Positions 36,549-45,419 of a stretch of DNA of 64,000 nt are shown one piece after another (position 1 is the first letter of the stretch; every line of letters begins with the position of its first letter). Made by a program: the position numbers and the translations under genes. Below the pieces are notes generated by a model that ran no database searches, had not been told where the DNA came from, and saw only the letters and a list, made by a program, of their open reading frames with translations. The stretch covers positions 1,116,001 through 1,180,000 of the forward strand of contig CAVRIV010000008.1 in the NCBI GenBank assembly GCA_963721335.1, written 5' to 3'. Source of the DNA: CAVXDY01 sp963721335. Its GTDB lineage: Bacteria; Actinomycetota; Thermoleophilia; Miltoncostaeales; Miltoncostaeaceae.

Positions 36549-36935
36549 ATGCTCGCCAACCCCGAAGCCGAGCGGGCCCGCCGGCAGGTGGTGCGGATGT
36601 GCGGAAGCGGGCTCGACGCCCCCAGCCTGCTACGCGGCGTCGCGGGGGTCGTCGCCGGGCTCGTGGGTTACGACGGCGCGTTCTGGGCGACGACCGATCC
36701 CGCCACCCTGCTGATCACCGGCGCCTACGTCGAGGCGCTTCCGGCCGAGTCCGCCGCGCCCTTCTACGAGAACGAGTACCTGCACGACGACGTGAACAAG
36801 TTCTCCGACCTGGCTCGGGGCATCCGTCCCGTCGCCACTCTCAGCGAGGCCACGGGCGGGGATTTGTCCCGCGGCCGAATCCACCGGGAGGTGGGGAGGC
36901 ACTTCGGTTTCCCCGGCGACAACCTGAGTGGGCGG
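36549..36935 (+). pseudogene. Remnant of a LuxR-type regulator (N-terminal part only)
   Basis: Opens at ATG 36549 with LANPEAERARRQVVRMCGSG, then LLRGVAGVVAGLVGYDGAFW and a GAF-like segment to about EVGRHFGFPGDN. This N-terminal sensor type usually continues into a helix-turn-helix of LuxR family. Here the sequence runs into the opposite-strand SDR gene and no HTH follows. Truncation point is near 36925. Probably a relic; a working short protein is less likely. Confidence 0.5.
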
Positions 36936-37635
36936 CTACGTCCGGCCGTACGCCGGAATCGCCGCGCCCGTGACGGCGCTGGCCTCGCGCGAGCACAGGA
37001 ACGCGATCACCGCGCCGATCTCCTCCGGCCGGACCCAGCGCGACGGGTCGGCATCGGGTTGGGCGGCCCGGTTGGCGGGCGTATCGATCACGCCAGGGCA
37101 GCACGCAGTTCACGCACACGCCGGAGCGCTTGACCTCCTCGGAGGCCGCCTCCACGAGGGCGATCACCCCGGCCTTCGATGCGGCATAGGCGGCGGCGCC
37201 CGCGAAGGGCAGGCGGGCGGCCCGGCTCGAGATCGCGACCACCCGCCCGTCGCCGCGCTCGACCAGGGTCGGCAGGACGGCCCTCAGCGCCAGCGCGGCC
37301 GACCGCAGGTTGAGGGAGAGCTGGAGATCCCAGTCGGCCATGTCCATGTCGGCGATCGGCGCTCCGTCGAGGTAGCCACCGACCAGGTGCACGAGGCCCC
37401 AGACGCCGTCCGGCCGGCACCGCTCGACGAGCTGGCCCAGCTCGTCCCCGGACAGGACGTCCACGCGCTCCAGCCGGCAGCGCTCTCGGAGGTCGGCCGG
37501 GAACTCCTCGAGCTCCCGCTCGAAGATCCACGTCACGACCACGTCGTGCCCCGCGTCCGCGAGCGCTCGCACCACGCCGACGCCGAGCCCGCCGGTGCCG
37601 CCCGTCACGATCGTGGCGCCCGCTCCACGACTCAC
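36936..37635 (-). CDS. Short-chain dehydrogenase/reductase (one extra base)
   Basis: About 232 residues. Cofactor motif TGGTGGLGVGVVRALADAGH (GxxxGxG), then HLVGGYLDGAPIADMD, active-site SSRAARLPFAGAAAYAASKAG (S, Y and K of the catalytic triad). After NCVLPG the frame is restored by collapsing CC{C,T} before GGC GTG ATC GAT, giving VIDTPANRAAQPDADPSRW and a stop TAG at 36936-36938. NAD(P)-dependent oxidoreductase, substrate unknown. Confidence 0.88.
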
Positions 37636-37689
37636 TTCCCGCTCCTTCCGCGTGCGTGCACGGGGAGGGTACCGGTCGAGACCGGCATG

Positions 37690-38577
37690 TCAGGCTCGAG
37701 GGCCGCCCTCGTCCGCATCGCTCGCCGCGCGCTCGGCGGCCTGGCGGTCCGCCGCCGCCTCCTGCACTGCGGCCTCGGCATCGGCCTCGGCCGCCGCCGC
37801 CGCGCGGGCCTCGTCCTCCTTGGCCGTCAGTTGCGCCTGCGCCTCGGCCAGCTCGCGGGTCACCCGCTCGAGCGCCTCGGCCGCGCGCCGGGCCTCGGTG
37901 CCGGCCTGGGTCGCCCGCCGCCGCGCCCTGGTGAGCTCCTCCTGCGCCGCGCGTTCCGCCCGCACGGCGGCGCGGACCGTCGCCTCCGCCGCCTGGCGGG
38001 CCGATGCGCGCTCCCGCCTGGCCCGCACGGCAGCGAGCTCGTCCTCCTGCGCAGGCTCGGGCTCGGGTTCGCCCGCCGGTGCCGCCCGAGGGGCCGGTGG
38101 GGTCCGGGGCGGGACCGAGGCGGAGCCCATCCCGAACAGGGCCGCCCCGGGATCGGCGACCGGATCCTGCGAGATGCGGCCCCGGCGAAGATCCTCGCGC
38201 TCATCGGGCGAGCGGGCGGCCAACCGGAGGGCGGCACGGATGGCGGGATCGGAGCTGAGCGCCGCGATGGCCTCGGCCTCGTGCAGCTCCGCGGCCCGCA
38301 GGTCGTCGGCGGTCCCGGTGCCCTCGAGCACCCCCCGCTGGGCCGCCTCGAGCGCGCTCTCGGCCTCGATCGCGGCGCCCATCGCATCGGGCTCCCCGCG
38401 GGCCAGCCGGTTCAGCTCCGCCGCGATCTTGGTCGGGCGGCGCAGCTTCCGGACCCGCGCCGCCTCGTCCTGCTCGCCGGCCGCGCGAAGGTCCTTGGCC
38501 AGGGCGTCGCGGCCGGCCGTGAACTCCCCCGGTGCCCCCGCGTAGAGGGCGTCGATGCGCTGGTCGAGATCATCCAT
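37690..38577 (-). CDS. Long alanine-rich coiled-coil protein
   Basis: 295 residues from ATG 38577 (MDDLDQRIDALYAGAPGEF). The N-terminal segment TAGRDALAKDLRAAGEQDEAARVRKLRRP is a helical hairpin seen in small actinobacterial proteins. The C-terminal half (from about residue 185) is an uninterrupted coiled-coil with RARRERASARQAAEATVRA. A central proline-rich stretch separates the halves. No membrane segment. Function unknown. Confidence 0.75.
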   Translation of the reverse strand: MDDLDQRIDALYAGAPGEFTAGRDALAKDLRAAGEQDEAARVRKLRRPTKIAAELNRLARGEPDAMGAAIEAESALEAAQRGVLEGTGTADDLRAAELHEAEAIAALSSDPAIRAALRLAARSPDEREDLRRGRISQDPVADPGAALFGMGSASVPPRTPPAPRAAPAGEPEPEPAQEDELAAVRARRERASARQAAEATVRAAVRAERAAQEELTRARRRATQAGTEARRAAEALERVTRELAEAQAQLTAKEDEARAAAAAEADAEAAVQEAAADRQAAERAASDADEGGPRA

Positions 38578-38699
38578 GCCGGTCGCAGGATGGCGCATAC
38601 GGGGAGCCGCAGCGGAAATTCGTCTCGGCGGGAGGTGTTCGAGGTCATCCCAGAGGGAAGGTGGGTGTCCAGGCCTCCAATCGACGACGAGGAGATCCC

Positions 38700-39089
38700 A
38701 TGGCCGGCGCCGACGACGAGCAGGGCACGCAGAAGCCGAGCGAGCAACGCGGCGGGACCACGCCGGACGAGGCGGAGGCCCGCGAGAAGGGTGAGTGGGC
38801 GGGCACCGCGGCGGACGGCGTCGTCCCCGCCGACCTCGGAGGATCCGACGCGCCGCGCGAGATGCTGGACGAGGACCCCGAGCTCGGCAGCTCGGTGCTC
38901 GGGCGCACGACCGGCTCGGACGAGCCGGCGACCGAGGACGGCGTCGATCCCAGCGGCGGCGACAACGCCGACGCGACGACCGACGGCGGGCCCGACGTGC
39001 CTCGAGACGAGGAGCCCGACCTGAGGGACGCGGCGAGCGGCCCCCCGCAGAGCGCCATCGAGTCCGCCCGCCCGAAGCCCGAACCCTGA
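38700..39089 (+). CDS. Acidic, probably disordered protein
   Basis: 129 residues from ATG 38700 behind GAGGAG. Composition is Asp, Glu, Gly and Pro-rich with no predicted fold: segments like EQRGGTTPDEAEAREKGEWA and DLGGSDAPREMLDEDPELGS. A plausible stress or hydrophilin-like protein, but that is inference. A perfect hairpin terminator follows. Confidence 0.6.
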   Translation: MAGADDEQGTQKPSEQRGGTTPDEAEAREKGEWAGTAADGVVPADLGGSDAPREMLDEDPELGSSVLGRTTGSDEPATEDGVDPSGGDNADATTDGGPDVPRDEEPDLRDAASGPPQSAIESARPKPEP

Positions 39090-39106
39090 GCGCGCCGGCC
39101 CGGCTC

Positions 39107-39135
39107 GCTCAGCGACGCGGGCGTCGTCGCTGAGC
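39107..39135. terminator. Hairpin terminator
   Basis: Perfect 11-base-pair stem GCTCAGCGACG / CGTCGCTGAGC (39107-39117 with 39125-39135), 17 bases after the acidic protein gene. Loop of 7 G/C bases. Confidence 0.7.
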
Positions 39136-39172
39136 GTCCGACCATGGCATCCGCTGCGCTAGCGTTTGGTCG

Positions 39173-40870
39173 ATGGCGACGACCCGGATCAAGGCGGAGC
39201 GGTTCCCGGACCTCGCCGACGAGGTCCTCTACCCGCGCCTGCCGGAGCACAAGATGGCCTGGCTCGCCGAGAAGGGCGAGCGGCGCTCGTTCGCCACGGG
39301 CGAGGTCCTCTACGAGCAGGGCCTGCGCGACGCGCCGTTCTTCATCATCGAGAGCGGCCGGGTCGACCTCATCGACCGCAAGCCGGGCAAGGAGATCTGG
39401 ATCGCGGAGGCCGACGCCGGGACGTTCATCGGCGACATCGCGACCTTCACGGGCGAGCCCGCGATGGCGGAGTGCGTGGCCTCCGAGCCGACGGAGACGA
39501 TCGCCTTCGACCGGCCGGGCCTGCGGGCGATGCTGGCCGGCCTCGCCGGAGATGGGCGAGCTGGTGCTGGGCTGCCTCCTGGCCCGCCGCGCCTGGCACG
39601 AGGGCGCGGGGCACGGCGTCCTGCGCCTCATCGCCGAGCGCGGCTCGCGCCGCGCCTTCGAGGTGCGCGACCTGCTGGAGCGCAACCTCGTCCCGCTCCG
39701 CTTCCACGACGTCGACCTCGACCCCTACGCGGACAAGATCCTGGACTGGCTCGAGATCACGCGCGAGGAGACCCCCGTCCTCATCCGTCAACGACCGCGT
39801 CCTGCGCAACCCCTCCGCGGCCCAGGTGGCCCGCGAGCTCGGCCTGCGCGCGGAGGTCGACGGGCAGCGCTTCGACCTGGTCGTGCTCGGCGGCGGGCCG
39901 GCCGGGCTGGCGGCGGCGGTCTCCGCCGGCTCGGAGGGGCTTCCGCACGTTCGTCGGCCGAGGCCTGGGGCCCGGGAGGCCAGGCGGGCACCAGCAACCG
40001 CATCGAGAACTACCTGGGCTTCCCGAGCGGGATCTCGGGCGCCGAGCTGACGCGGGCCGCGACGCTGCAGGCGCGCCGCTTCGACGCGGTCCTGTCGAGC
40101 TTCCACCGGGCGGTCGAGCTGACCGACGGCCCCGAGGGGCTCGCCCGCGTCGACCTCGACGACGGCCAGTACGTCCTGGGCCGCGACGGTGGTCATCGCC
40201 ACCGGCGCCCGCTGGCGCGAGCTGGCGGTCCCCGACGTCGAGCGCTATCGCGGGGCGGGCCTCTACCACGCGGCCATGCCGGCCGACGCCGAGCGCTACC
40301 GCGACGAGGACGTGCTGGTGGTCGGCGGGGGCAACTCGGCCGGGCAGGCGGCGACCCACCTCGCGCGCCACGCGCGCAGCGTGCGCGTGGCGGTGCGGGG
40401 CGAGGGCCTCTCCAGCACCATGTCGCGTTACCTGGTCGACCGCATCGAGCGCTCGCCCCTGCATCGAGGTGCTCACCGGGACGGAGGTGGTCGGACTGCA
40501 CGGACGCGGCGTGCTCGACGGCGTCACCCTCCGCAACGGCGCCGGCGAGGAGCGGGTGCCGGTGCGGGCGGTGTTCGTGATGATCGGCGCCGAGCCGTGC
40601 ACCGAGGCGGTCACCGGCGTGCTGGGGGTTGACGCCGCGGGCTACCTACTCTGCGGGCCGGGGGCGGCGTCCTGCGACGGCCGGCTCAGCTGGCCGCTGA
40701 CCGACCGCGCGCCCCACCTGCTGGAGACGGTCCGGCCCGGCGTCTTCGCGGCCGGCGACGTCCGCGCGGGAGCGACCAACCGGGTCGCCGGCGCCGTGGG
40801 CGACGGGGCCCTGGCGACCCGCTTCGTGAACGCGCTCCTGGACGGGGACGCCCTCCCGACTCCCGCCTGA
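39173..40870 (+). CDS. cNMP-binding domain fused to thioredoxin-reductase-like FAD protein (six extra bases)
   Basis: About 563 residues. N-terminal CAP-ED domain (residues 1-150): SFATGEVLYEQGLRDAPFFI, GTFIGDIATFTGEPAMAECV. Then a linker and an FAD domain LVVLGGGPAGLAAAVSAGSE, GGQAGTSNRIENYLGFPSG (the TrxR FAD loop), an NAD site LVVGGGNSAGQAATHLARHA and the end GVFAAGDVRAGATNRVAGAVG. The CxxC redox pair of thioredoxin reductase is absent. Six extra bases in the middle (for example 39547/39548, 39786/39787 and 39942/39943) restore one frame. Likely an NAD(P)H:electron carrier reductase under cyclic-nucleotide control. Confidence 0.87.
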   Translation: MATTRIKAERFPDLADEVLYPRLPEHKMAWLAEKGERRSFATGEVLYEQGLRDAPFFIIESGRVDLIDRKPGKEIWIAEADAGTFIGDIATFTGEPAMAECVASEPTETIAFDRPGLRAMLAGLAGDGRAGAGLPPGPPRLARGRGARRPAPHRRARLAPRLRGARPAGAQPRPAPLPRRRPRPLRGQDPGLARDHARGDPRPHPSTTASCATPPRPRWPASSACARRSTGSASTWSCSAAGRPGWRRRSPPARRGFRTFVGRGLGPGRPGGHQQPHRELPGLPERDLGRRADAGRDAAGAPLRRGPVELPPGGRADRRPRGARPRRPRRRPVRPGPRRWSSPPAPAGASWRSPTSSAIAGRASTTRPCRPTPSATATRTCWWSAGATRPGRRRPTSRATRAACAWRCGARASPAPCRVTWSTASSARPCIEVLTGTEVVGLHGRGVLDGVTLRNGAGEERVPVRAVFVMIGAEPCTEAVTGVLGVDAAGYLLCGPGAASCDGRLSWPLTDRAPHLLETVRPGVFAAGDVRAGATNRVAGAVGDGALATRFVNALLDGDALPTPA

Positions 40871-40890
40871 TCGCGCCTGGGCGGAATCCC

Positions 40891-41310
40891 TTAGGGCTTG
40901 GCCTTCTTCGAAGGTTTCGACCTGCCCGAGCTGTTGAGGGCGACCGCTTCGCCGACGAGCGCCTTGAAGGCGGACTCGTCAACCTCTTCCCCTTCACGGA
41001 TGTCGATCGCGCGGCGTGTGTTTCCGTCGAGGCTCGAGTTGAAGAGACGGGCCGGATCCTCCAGCGACGCGCCCTTGGCGAAGGTGAGCTTCACGACACT
41101 CTTGTAGGACTCGCCGGTGCAGATGATGCCGTCGTGCGACCAGATCGGAGTGCCCTTCCACTTCCACTCCTCGACGACGTCCGGGTCCGCTTCCTTGATG
41201 AGCCTGCGCATCCTGCTGAGGGTTTCCCCGCGCCAGTCCCCGAGGTCGGCGATCCTCTTCGAGATGAGCTCCGATGCCGACTGGCCTTGGCTCGCGCCCG
41301 ACTTCTCCAT
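40891..41310 (-). CDS. DUF1801-domain protein
   Basis: 139 residues from ATG. The core LGDWRGETLSRMRRLIKEAD with WKWKGTPIWSHDGIICTGES and VKLTFAKGASLEDPARLFN is the DUF1801 (YdhG-like) pattern, with a lysine-rich C-terminal tail SGRSKPSKKAKP. Function unknown; some members resemble iron-chaperone folds. Single gene. Confidence 0.88.
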   Translation of the reverse strand: MEKSGASQGQSASELISKRIADLGDWRGETLSRMRRLIKEADPDVVEEWKWKGTPIWSHDGIICTGESYKSVVKLTFAKGASLEDPARLFNSSLDGNTRRAIDIREGEEVDESAFKALVGEAVALNSSGRSKPSKKAKP

Positions 41311-41361
41311 GTCCTCATCCTAGAGGAGATGGAGGCGTCCGCCTGATCTGGCGGACGCCCG

Positions 41362-42111
41362 TCAGCGGTGCTCTGGGTTCGGGTAGTCGAACCGGCAGCC
41401 CGCGTCCCACTCCGTCCGCTGGTTCCCGTGCGCGGGCACGCCTCCCGCGTCTCTCAGCATGCGCGCGAGGTGCAGCAGGTTCCACGTCATGAACGTGGTG
41501 TTGCGGTTGGTGAAGTCGTTGTCGGGCCCACCCGAGCCGTCATCGAGATAGCTCGGGCCGGGCCCGGCCTCGCCGATCCACCCGGCGTCGGCCTGAGGCG
41601 GCACCGTGAAGCCGAGGTGCCCGAGCGAGTACAGGATCTCCATCGCGCAGTGCTTGATGCCGTCCTCGTTGCCGGTGATCAGGCAGCCGCCGACCCGGCC
41701 GTAGTAGGCGTACTGGCCGGCGTCGTTCAGTAAATGGCTGTTGCCGTAGAGGCGCTCGATCACCCGTGCGCAGACGGACGACTTCTGCCCGAGCCAGATC
41801 GGCGACGTCAGCACCAGAATGTCGGCGGCGATGACCTTGTCGAAGATCGCCGGCCACTCGTCGCGCTCCCAGCCATGCTCGGTCATGTCCGGCCAGACAC
41901 CGGTCGCGATCTCGTGATCGACCGCCCGGACGACCTCCACCGCCACCCCGTTCCGCTCCATGATCGCGATCGAGCGGTCGGCGAGCCCCCGGGTGTGCGA
42001 GCGCTCCGGCGAGCGCTTCAGCGTGCAGTTGATGTAGATCGCGCTCAGGTCGCTGAAGTCCCACCGCGACCCCGCGGACAGCCGTTCCTGCATCTCGTTG
42101 AAAGTCGGCAT
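41362..42111 (-). CDS. Flavodoxin-family / NAD(P)H-dependent oxidoreductase
   Basis: 249 residues from ATG 42111 behind GGAGGG. FMN-binding loop SAIYINCTLKRSPERSHTRG, then VLTSPIWLGQKSSVCARVIE (conserved SPIWLG) and GGCLITGNEDGIKHCAMEIL. The C-terminal tail includes NRNTTFMTWNLLHLARMLRD. Typical of the WrbA/NADPH-dependent FMN reductase-like family in actinobacteria. Substrate unknown. Confidence 0.9.
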   Translation of the reverse strand: MPTFNEMQERLSAGSRWDFSDLSAIYINCTLKRSPERSHTRGLADRSIAIMERNGVAVEVVRAVDHEIATGVWPDMTEHGWERDEWPAIFDKVIAADILVLTSPIWLGQKSSVCARVIERLYGNSHLLNDAGQYAYYGRVGGCLITGNEDGIKHCAMEILYSLGHLGFTVPPQADAGWIGEAGPGPSYLDDGSGGPDNDFTNRNTTFMTWNLLHLARMLRDAGGVPAHGNQRTEWDAGCRFDYPNPEHR

Positions 42112-42354
42112 TGACCCTCCTCGTCGGGGCTGGTTGTGCGCCAGTCCGGCGAACTTCGGGCGCGGTACATCGACGCTGGCCTTTGCCCATCGCCCGCGGT
42201 CATGCTCGCAGCGTGGACGCCGCCATCGCAATCGGGCGGTGGTCGGCCTGGCGCTGGGCATCGTGGTGAGCGAGACAACCAGCGTGCCGCTCGCGCCCGA
42301 GCTCGATACCGTGGTCGGCGGGCTGCTCGGCCGGCTGTCCCGGCGTGAGCGCGA
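42112..42354. other. Region with a decayed gene end
   Basis: No complete gene. In one frame the last 40 or so residues before a TGA (VVGLALGIVVSETTSVPLAP and LLGRLSRRERE) look like the C-terminus of a lost protein. Its TGA overlaps the next ATG (GAATGAGC), as in a real operon. I do not recognise the family. Confidence 0.4.
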
Positions 42355-42495
42355 ATGAGCACCGCGACGCTCGCCGGACTCCTCCTGATCGTCATGCCGG
42401 TGGCGTTCAACGTCGTGTTCGGCATGCTCGCCGCGCGGTTCGACTACCCCGACATTCTGCGCCGCCCTACCGACGAGGTGCCGAGCCGCTCGTGA
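42355..42495 (+). pseudogene. N-terminal remnant of a DUF4386-like membrane protein
   Basis: 46 codons from ATG 42355: a single hydrophobic helix (LAGLLLIVMPVAFNVVFGML) and then AARFDYPDILRRPTDEVPSR stop. The FDYPDILRRPTDEV string resembles the start of DUF4386-like membrane proteins, which run to about 220 residues. Here only the first helix remains, so this is probably a truncated relic. Family assignment rests on memory of the pattern. Confidence 0.4.
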
Positions 42496-42669
42496 CCGGG
42501 TGGTCCTGCTATCGTCCACGCGCCGGCGAGCGCCCAGCGGTCGAGGCGCAGGCGCCCGGGAAGCTCGTGACCCGGTGTTGGTCCAACGCAGCGCCCCGGC
42601 CCCGTTGTTCGTCAACCGGGGCAGGCATTCGATGTCGGCGCCACGCAAGACCGAGCAGAGCCACAGAGA
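42496..42669. other. Intergenic sequence upstream of rraA-like gene
   Basis: No supported gene. Locally lower GC than elsewhere, with CACAGAGAATGACAG just before the next start. Nothing else is recognised. Confidence 0.4.
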
Positions 42670-43458
42670 ATGACAGCTCGACCGAACCAAGCGTCGGCCG
42701 TACACGGCCTCAAGTGCGCGGACCTCGTTGACGCGATGGGGCGGCTGCATCGCCACCGCTGTCACATCCTCGATCTCGTCACTCCGACGCCGGGGCGGGT
42801 GCTATTCGGCTCAGCCGTGACCATCTCGTATTTCCCGAGCTGCTCGGCTGCGCTCGATCCCGAGCGCTACAACCTCGCCAACCTGTTCTACGAAGCGGTC
42901 GGCGACGAGCCGGCCGGCAAGGTGATCGTGCTCGCGTCGAACGGCTACACCGACACCTCGATGGGAGGGGGCACAAAGCTGCTGCGGCTCCATCAGAACG
43001 GGTGCGCCGGGGTGCTCACGGACGGCCGCCTGCGCGACTTCGACGAGCTTGCGCGCTACGACTTCGCGGCCTACTGCTCAGGTGAGGCGACTCGCTGGGG
43101 AGGGGATAGCGTGACGCCGTTTCAGGCAAATGTTCCCGTAGTCCTCCAGGGCGTAGGCGTGGTGCCCGGCCAGTACGTGTTCGCCGACTCCTCCGGCGCT
43201 GTGTTGATTCCGCACGGCCAGATCGACGAGGTGCTGGCCGAGGCACGCAAAGTCGAGGCCGCGGATGCCGCCTCTCGCGACAAGATCGCCCGCGAGCAGG
43301 TTCGCGTGAACGATCACGCAAGATCCGGGAGTAGCCACGATCGCCGAACTCGGTCCGCGCCCGACAGCCGTACATCTTCCAGGACACCGCCCTCCCTTGG
43401 GCACGACCCGCCGACTCGATACCGCCGGCGGCGGCTGTACCGGACCATGATCGGCTAG
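42670..43458 (+). CDS. RraA-family protein
   Basis: 262 residues from ATG. Fold motifs of RraA / HMG-CHA aldolase-like proteins: CADLVDAMGRLHRHRCHI, GSAVTISYFPSCSAALDPER, then GGTKLLRLHQNGCAGVLTDG, and GRLRDFDELARYDFAAYC with the conserved DGxxRD (here TDGRLRD). After about residue 215 the tail SHDRRTRSAPDSRTSSRTPP is not typical and may reflect a frame change; the normal C-terminus is missing. Codon use near the end is less GC-biased than elsewhere. Enzymatic aldolase role is inferred. Confidence 0.75.
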   Translation: MTARPNQASAVHGLKCADLVDAMGRLHRHRCHILDLVTPTPGRVLFGSAVTISYFPSCSAALDPERYNLANLFYEAVGDEPAGKVIVLASNGYTDTSMGGGTKLLRLHQNGCAGVLTDGRLRDFDELARYDFAAYCSGEATRWGGDSVTPFQANVPVVLQGVGVVPGQYVFADSSGAVLIPHGQIDEVLAEARKVEAADAASRDKIAREQVRVNDHARSGSSHDRRTRSAPDSRTSSRTPPSLGHDPPTRYRRRRLYRTMIG

Positions 43459-43520
43459 CGGCTGATGGTTACGGCGTCGCACTGCATGAGGTGGATCGCA
43501 GACCGGAGCCGACTTGGTGA

Positions 43521-44627
43521 TGTGCACGCCCCTCCTACTACAACGGCTCCGCATCGTTCGGTGATGCCTGGGGCACACGTGTTCATCTACAGGTCGAGGG
43601 TGGACGGCTGGCCCCGGACGGTCTCAGCTTCACCGGCACCTCAAGCACGGGCTCGGGCGGGGGCCCCGGTCGCGGGTCGGCGACCCTCTCCGTCCCAATC
43701 CCGGGGAGCGACCTCACCAGACCCGTCACCGGCACCGCCTCCTTCCCGGTGGATTGGCCTGAGACCAACCAAGTCGTCAAGTTCACGTTCCTCGACGCTC
43801 AGCTGGCCAACCACGCCTACCTGTGCGCGTCGGGGTTCCTGGCGAACTACGCAGACCATGGGGACCGCAACTCCGACAACATCGACGACTTCTGCATCGT
43901 GGCCGGGTGCTTCGATCCACTGGGGAGCGCCACCCCGCCGCCCGCACCCCCGCTGCTCGAACTGAGCGCTCCGACGCTCAGCGCCTCGAGCTACACACGG
44001 GGGAGCACCATCCGGGCGGCGGCCGAGCTGAAGAACACAAACCCGTCCACGATTGCGATCGCTCGCGCGGTGATCACGGCTCGACCCCCAGGATCCACGC
44101 ACGCCTTCGGACCGATCAAGTACGACTTTCCGGCCGACGTAAAGGACATCAGCCTTGGCTCGGGGGCCGTGCGGGCCGTCTCGCAAAGCTTTTCGCTTCC
44201 CTCGAGCGCCCCCCTTGGTCGGTACGACGTCTACCTGACCTACCAGGACGCCGGTGGTCTTTACCACGACGGCCCCTCCAGCTTTTTCGACGTGACGACC
44301 GCGGGCGGCGGGACGGCGGCCGGTGGAGGCGGGACGAGCACCGGTCAGGGCCAGCCGTTCGTGGTGTCCGTAGCCGGTGGCCTCCGGGTGAGGGTCGCTC
44401 GGATCCGGGGTGGCCTGCGGGCCCTCCGGAGTGGCGGCGTGCGGGTTCCGATCACCTGCTCGACGGGCTGTGAGGTGTCCGGCCGGCTCCTCTACCGCAG
44501 CCGCCTCGTGGCCCGGGGGCGTGTCGCCCGGCTCCACGGCGGCAAGACGGTGCTTGCCCTCAGGACCTCCACCCAGGGAAAGAAGGTCCTGCGGGGGCTG
44601 AGGTCGCCGAAGCTCGCCCGAAGCTGA
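43521..44627 (+). CDS. Secreted beta-domain protein, 5' end lost
   Basis: The frame opens right after a TGA at 43518-43520 with no start codon in reach: ARPSYYNGSASFGDAWGTRV, then LSFTGTSSTGSGGGPGRGSA and a DUF-like beta domain (NQVVKFTFLDAQLANHAYLC; NADHGDRNSDNIDDFC-type). The C-terminal third shows YDVYLTYQDAGGLYHDGPSS and a basic SGRLLYRSRLVARGRV-type module found also in the PKD protein. The signal peptide is missing. Either the N-terminus is deleted or an upstream indel hides it. Confidence 0.6.
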   Translation, partial: CARPSYYNGSASFGDAWGTRVHLQVEGGRLAPDGLSFTGTSSTGSGGGPGRGSATLSVPIPGSDLTRPVTGTASFPVDWPETNQVVKFTFLDAQLANHAYLCASGFLANYADHGDRNSDNIDDFCIVAGCFDPLGSATPPPAPPLLELSAPTLSASSYTRGSTIRAAAELKNTNPSTIAIARAVITARPPGSTHAFGPIKYDFPADVKDISLGSGAVRAVSQSFSLPSSAPLGRYDVYLTYQDAGGLYHDGPSSFFDVTTAGGGTAAGGGGTSTGQGQPFVVSVAGGLRVRVARIRGGLRALRSGGVRVPITCSTGCEVSGRLLYRSRLVARGRVARLHGGKTVLALRTSTQGKKVLRGLRSPKLARS

Positions 44628-44667
44628 CGGCGCGGCGACGGCCACGTACGAGCTCGTGCGTGGTCTG

Positions 44668-45283
44668 GTGATCGCATCGACACTTCGACTTCAGGACGGA
44701 CGCCGGCGGCAAGGACCCCGATTCGCACAGCCCCACGCTCCGCCGCTACCACCGGCTCTTGTGGAGCAAGCCCCTCCCCAGCGGGGAGCTCTTCGATCTG
44801 TCGGACACCACTCGCGGGCGTGTACCTGCACCACCGCTCGGCGTTGGGGGAGTTCTCCCTGTCGAGCGATTCGGTGATGCAGACGTTCACGAGGTGGCCG
44901 GCGCTGAAGCCGATCACCGAGCAGCTTCCCGAGTCGGAGAACGAGGCGTTCATGACGATCGCCTACACGATCGGCGCCATGATGGTCTTCCCGGGAAACC
45001 AGATCGATCGCAAGTGGACGATCAACCAGGCCCGGGGGTGCAACAGGTCCATCTCCGATCGGTTCGACCTGACGCTCGAGTGCATTCGCCGCCACTACTC
45101 GGGTCGGGGCAGCCCGCTGTCGGGCACGCTCTCGCGCTACGCCGACTTCTTCGCCCTGTTCGGCGACTTCCGCGGCTACGTGAGCTTCTTCCCCCGCGCT
45201 TGTTCGACGCGCGGTGCTCCGTTCGCATGGTCGCCCAAGCGGCGCCGGAGGTCGGCGGAGAGTGGCCGCGAGGTAGCGCTTGA
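44668..45283 (+). CDS. DUF6994-like protein (frame breaks, ends unresolved)
   Basis: Central part reads HFDFRTDAGGKDPDSHSPTL, RRYHRLLWSKPLPSGELFDL, then after GG{G,C} before GTG TAC, YLHHRSALGEFSLSSDSVMQ and AFMTIAYTIGAMMVFPGNQI, DLTLECIRRHYSGRGSPLSG, FFALFGDFRGYVSFF. This is the DUF6994 pattern as I know it. Neither the start nor the C-terminal frame is clear; a TGA sits just before the first frame. Function unknown. Confidence 0.6.
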
Positions 45284-45419
45284 GCTTCGACCTTCGGAAC
45301 TGGCCGCCGACGCGTCTGGCAGCCCGGCCTGCGAGGCGGCCGGCGAGAGGGCGGTGCCTGGCACCGACGGACTCGCCCTCTGCGACGCACAACTGGCCCT
45401 TTCCAGGACCCTCCCGGGA

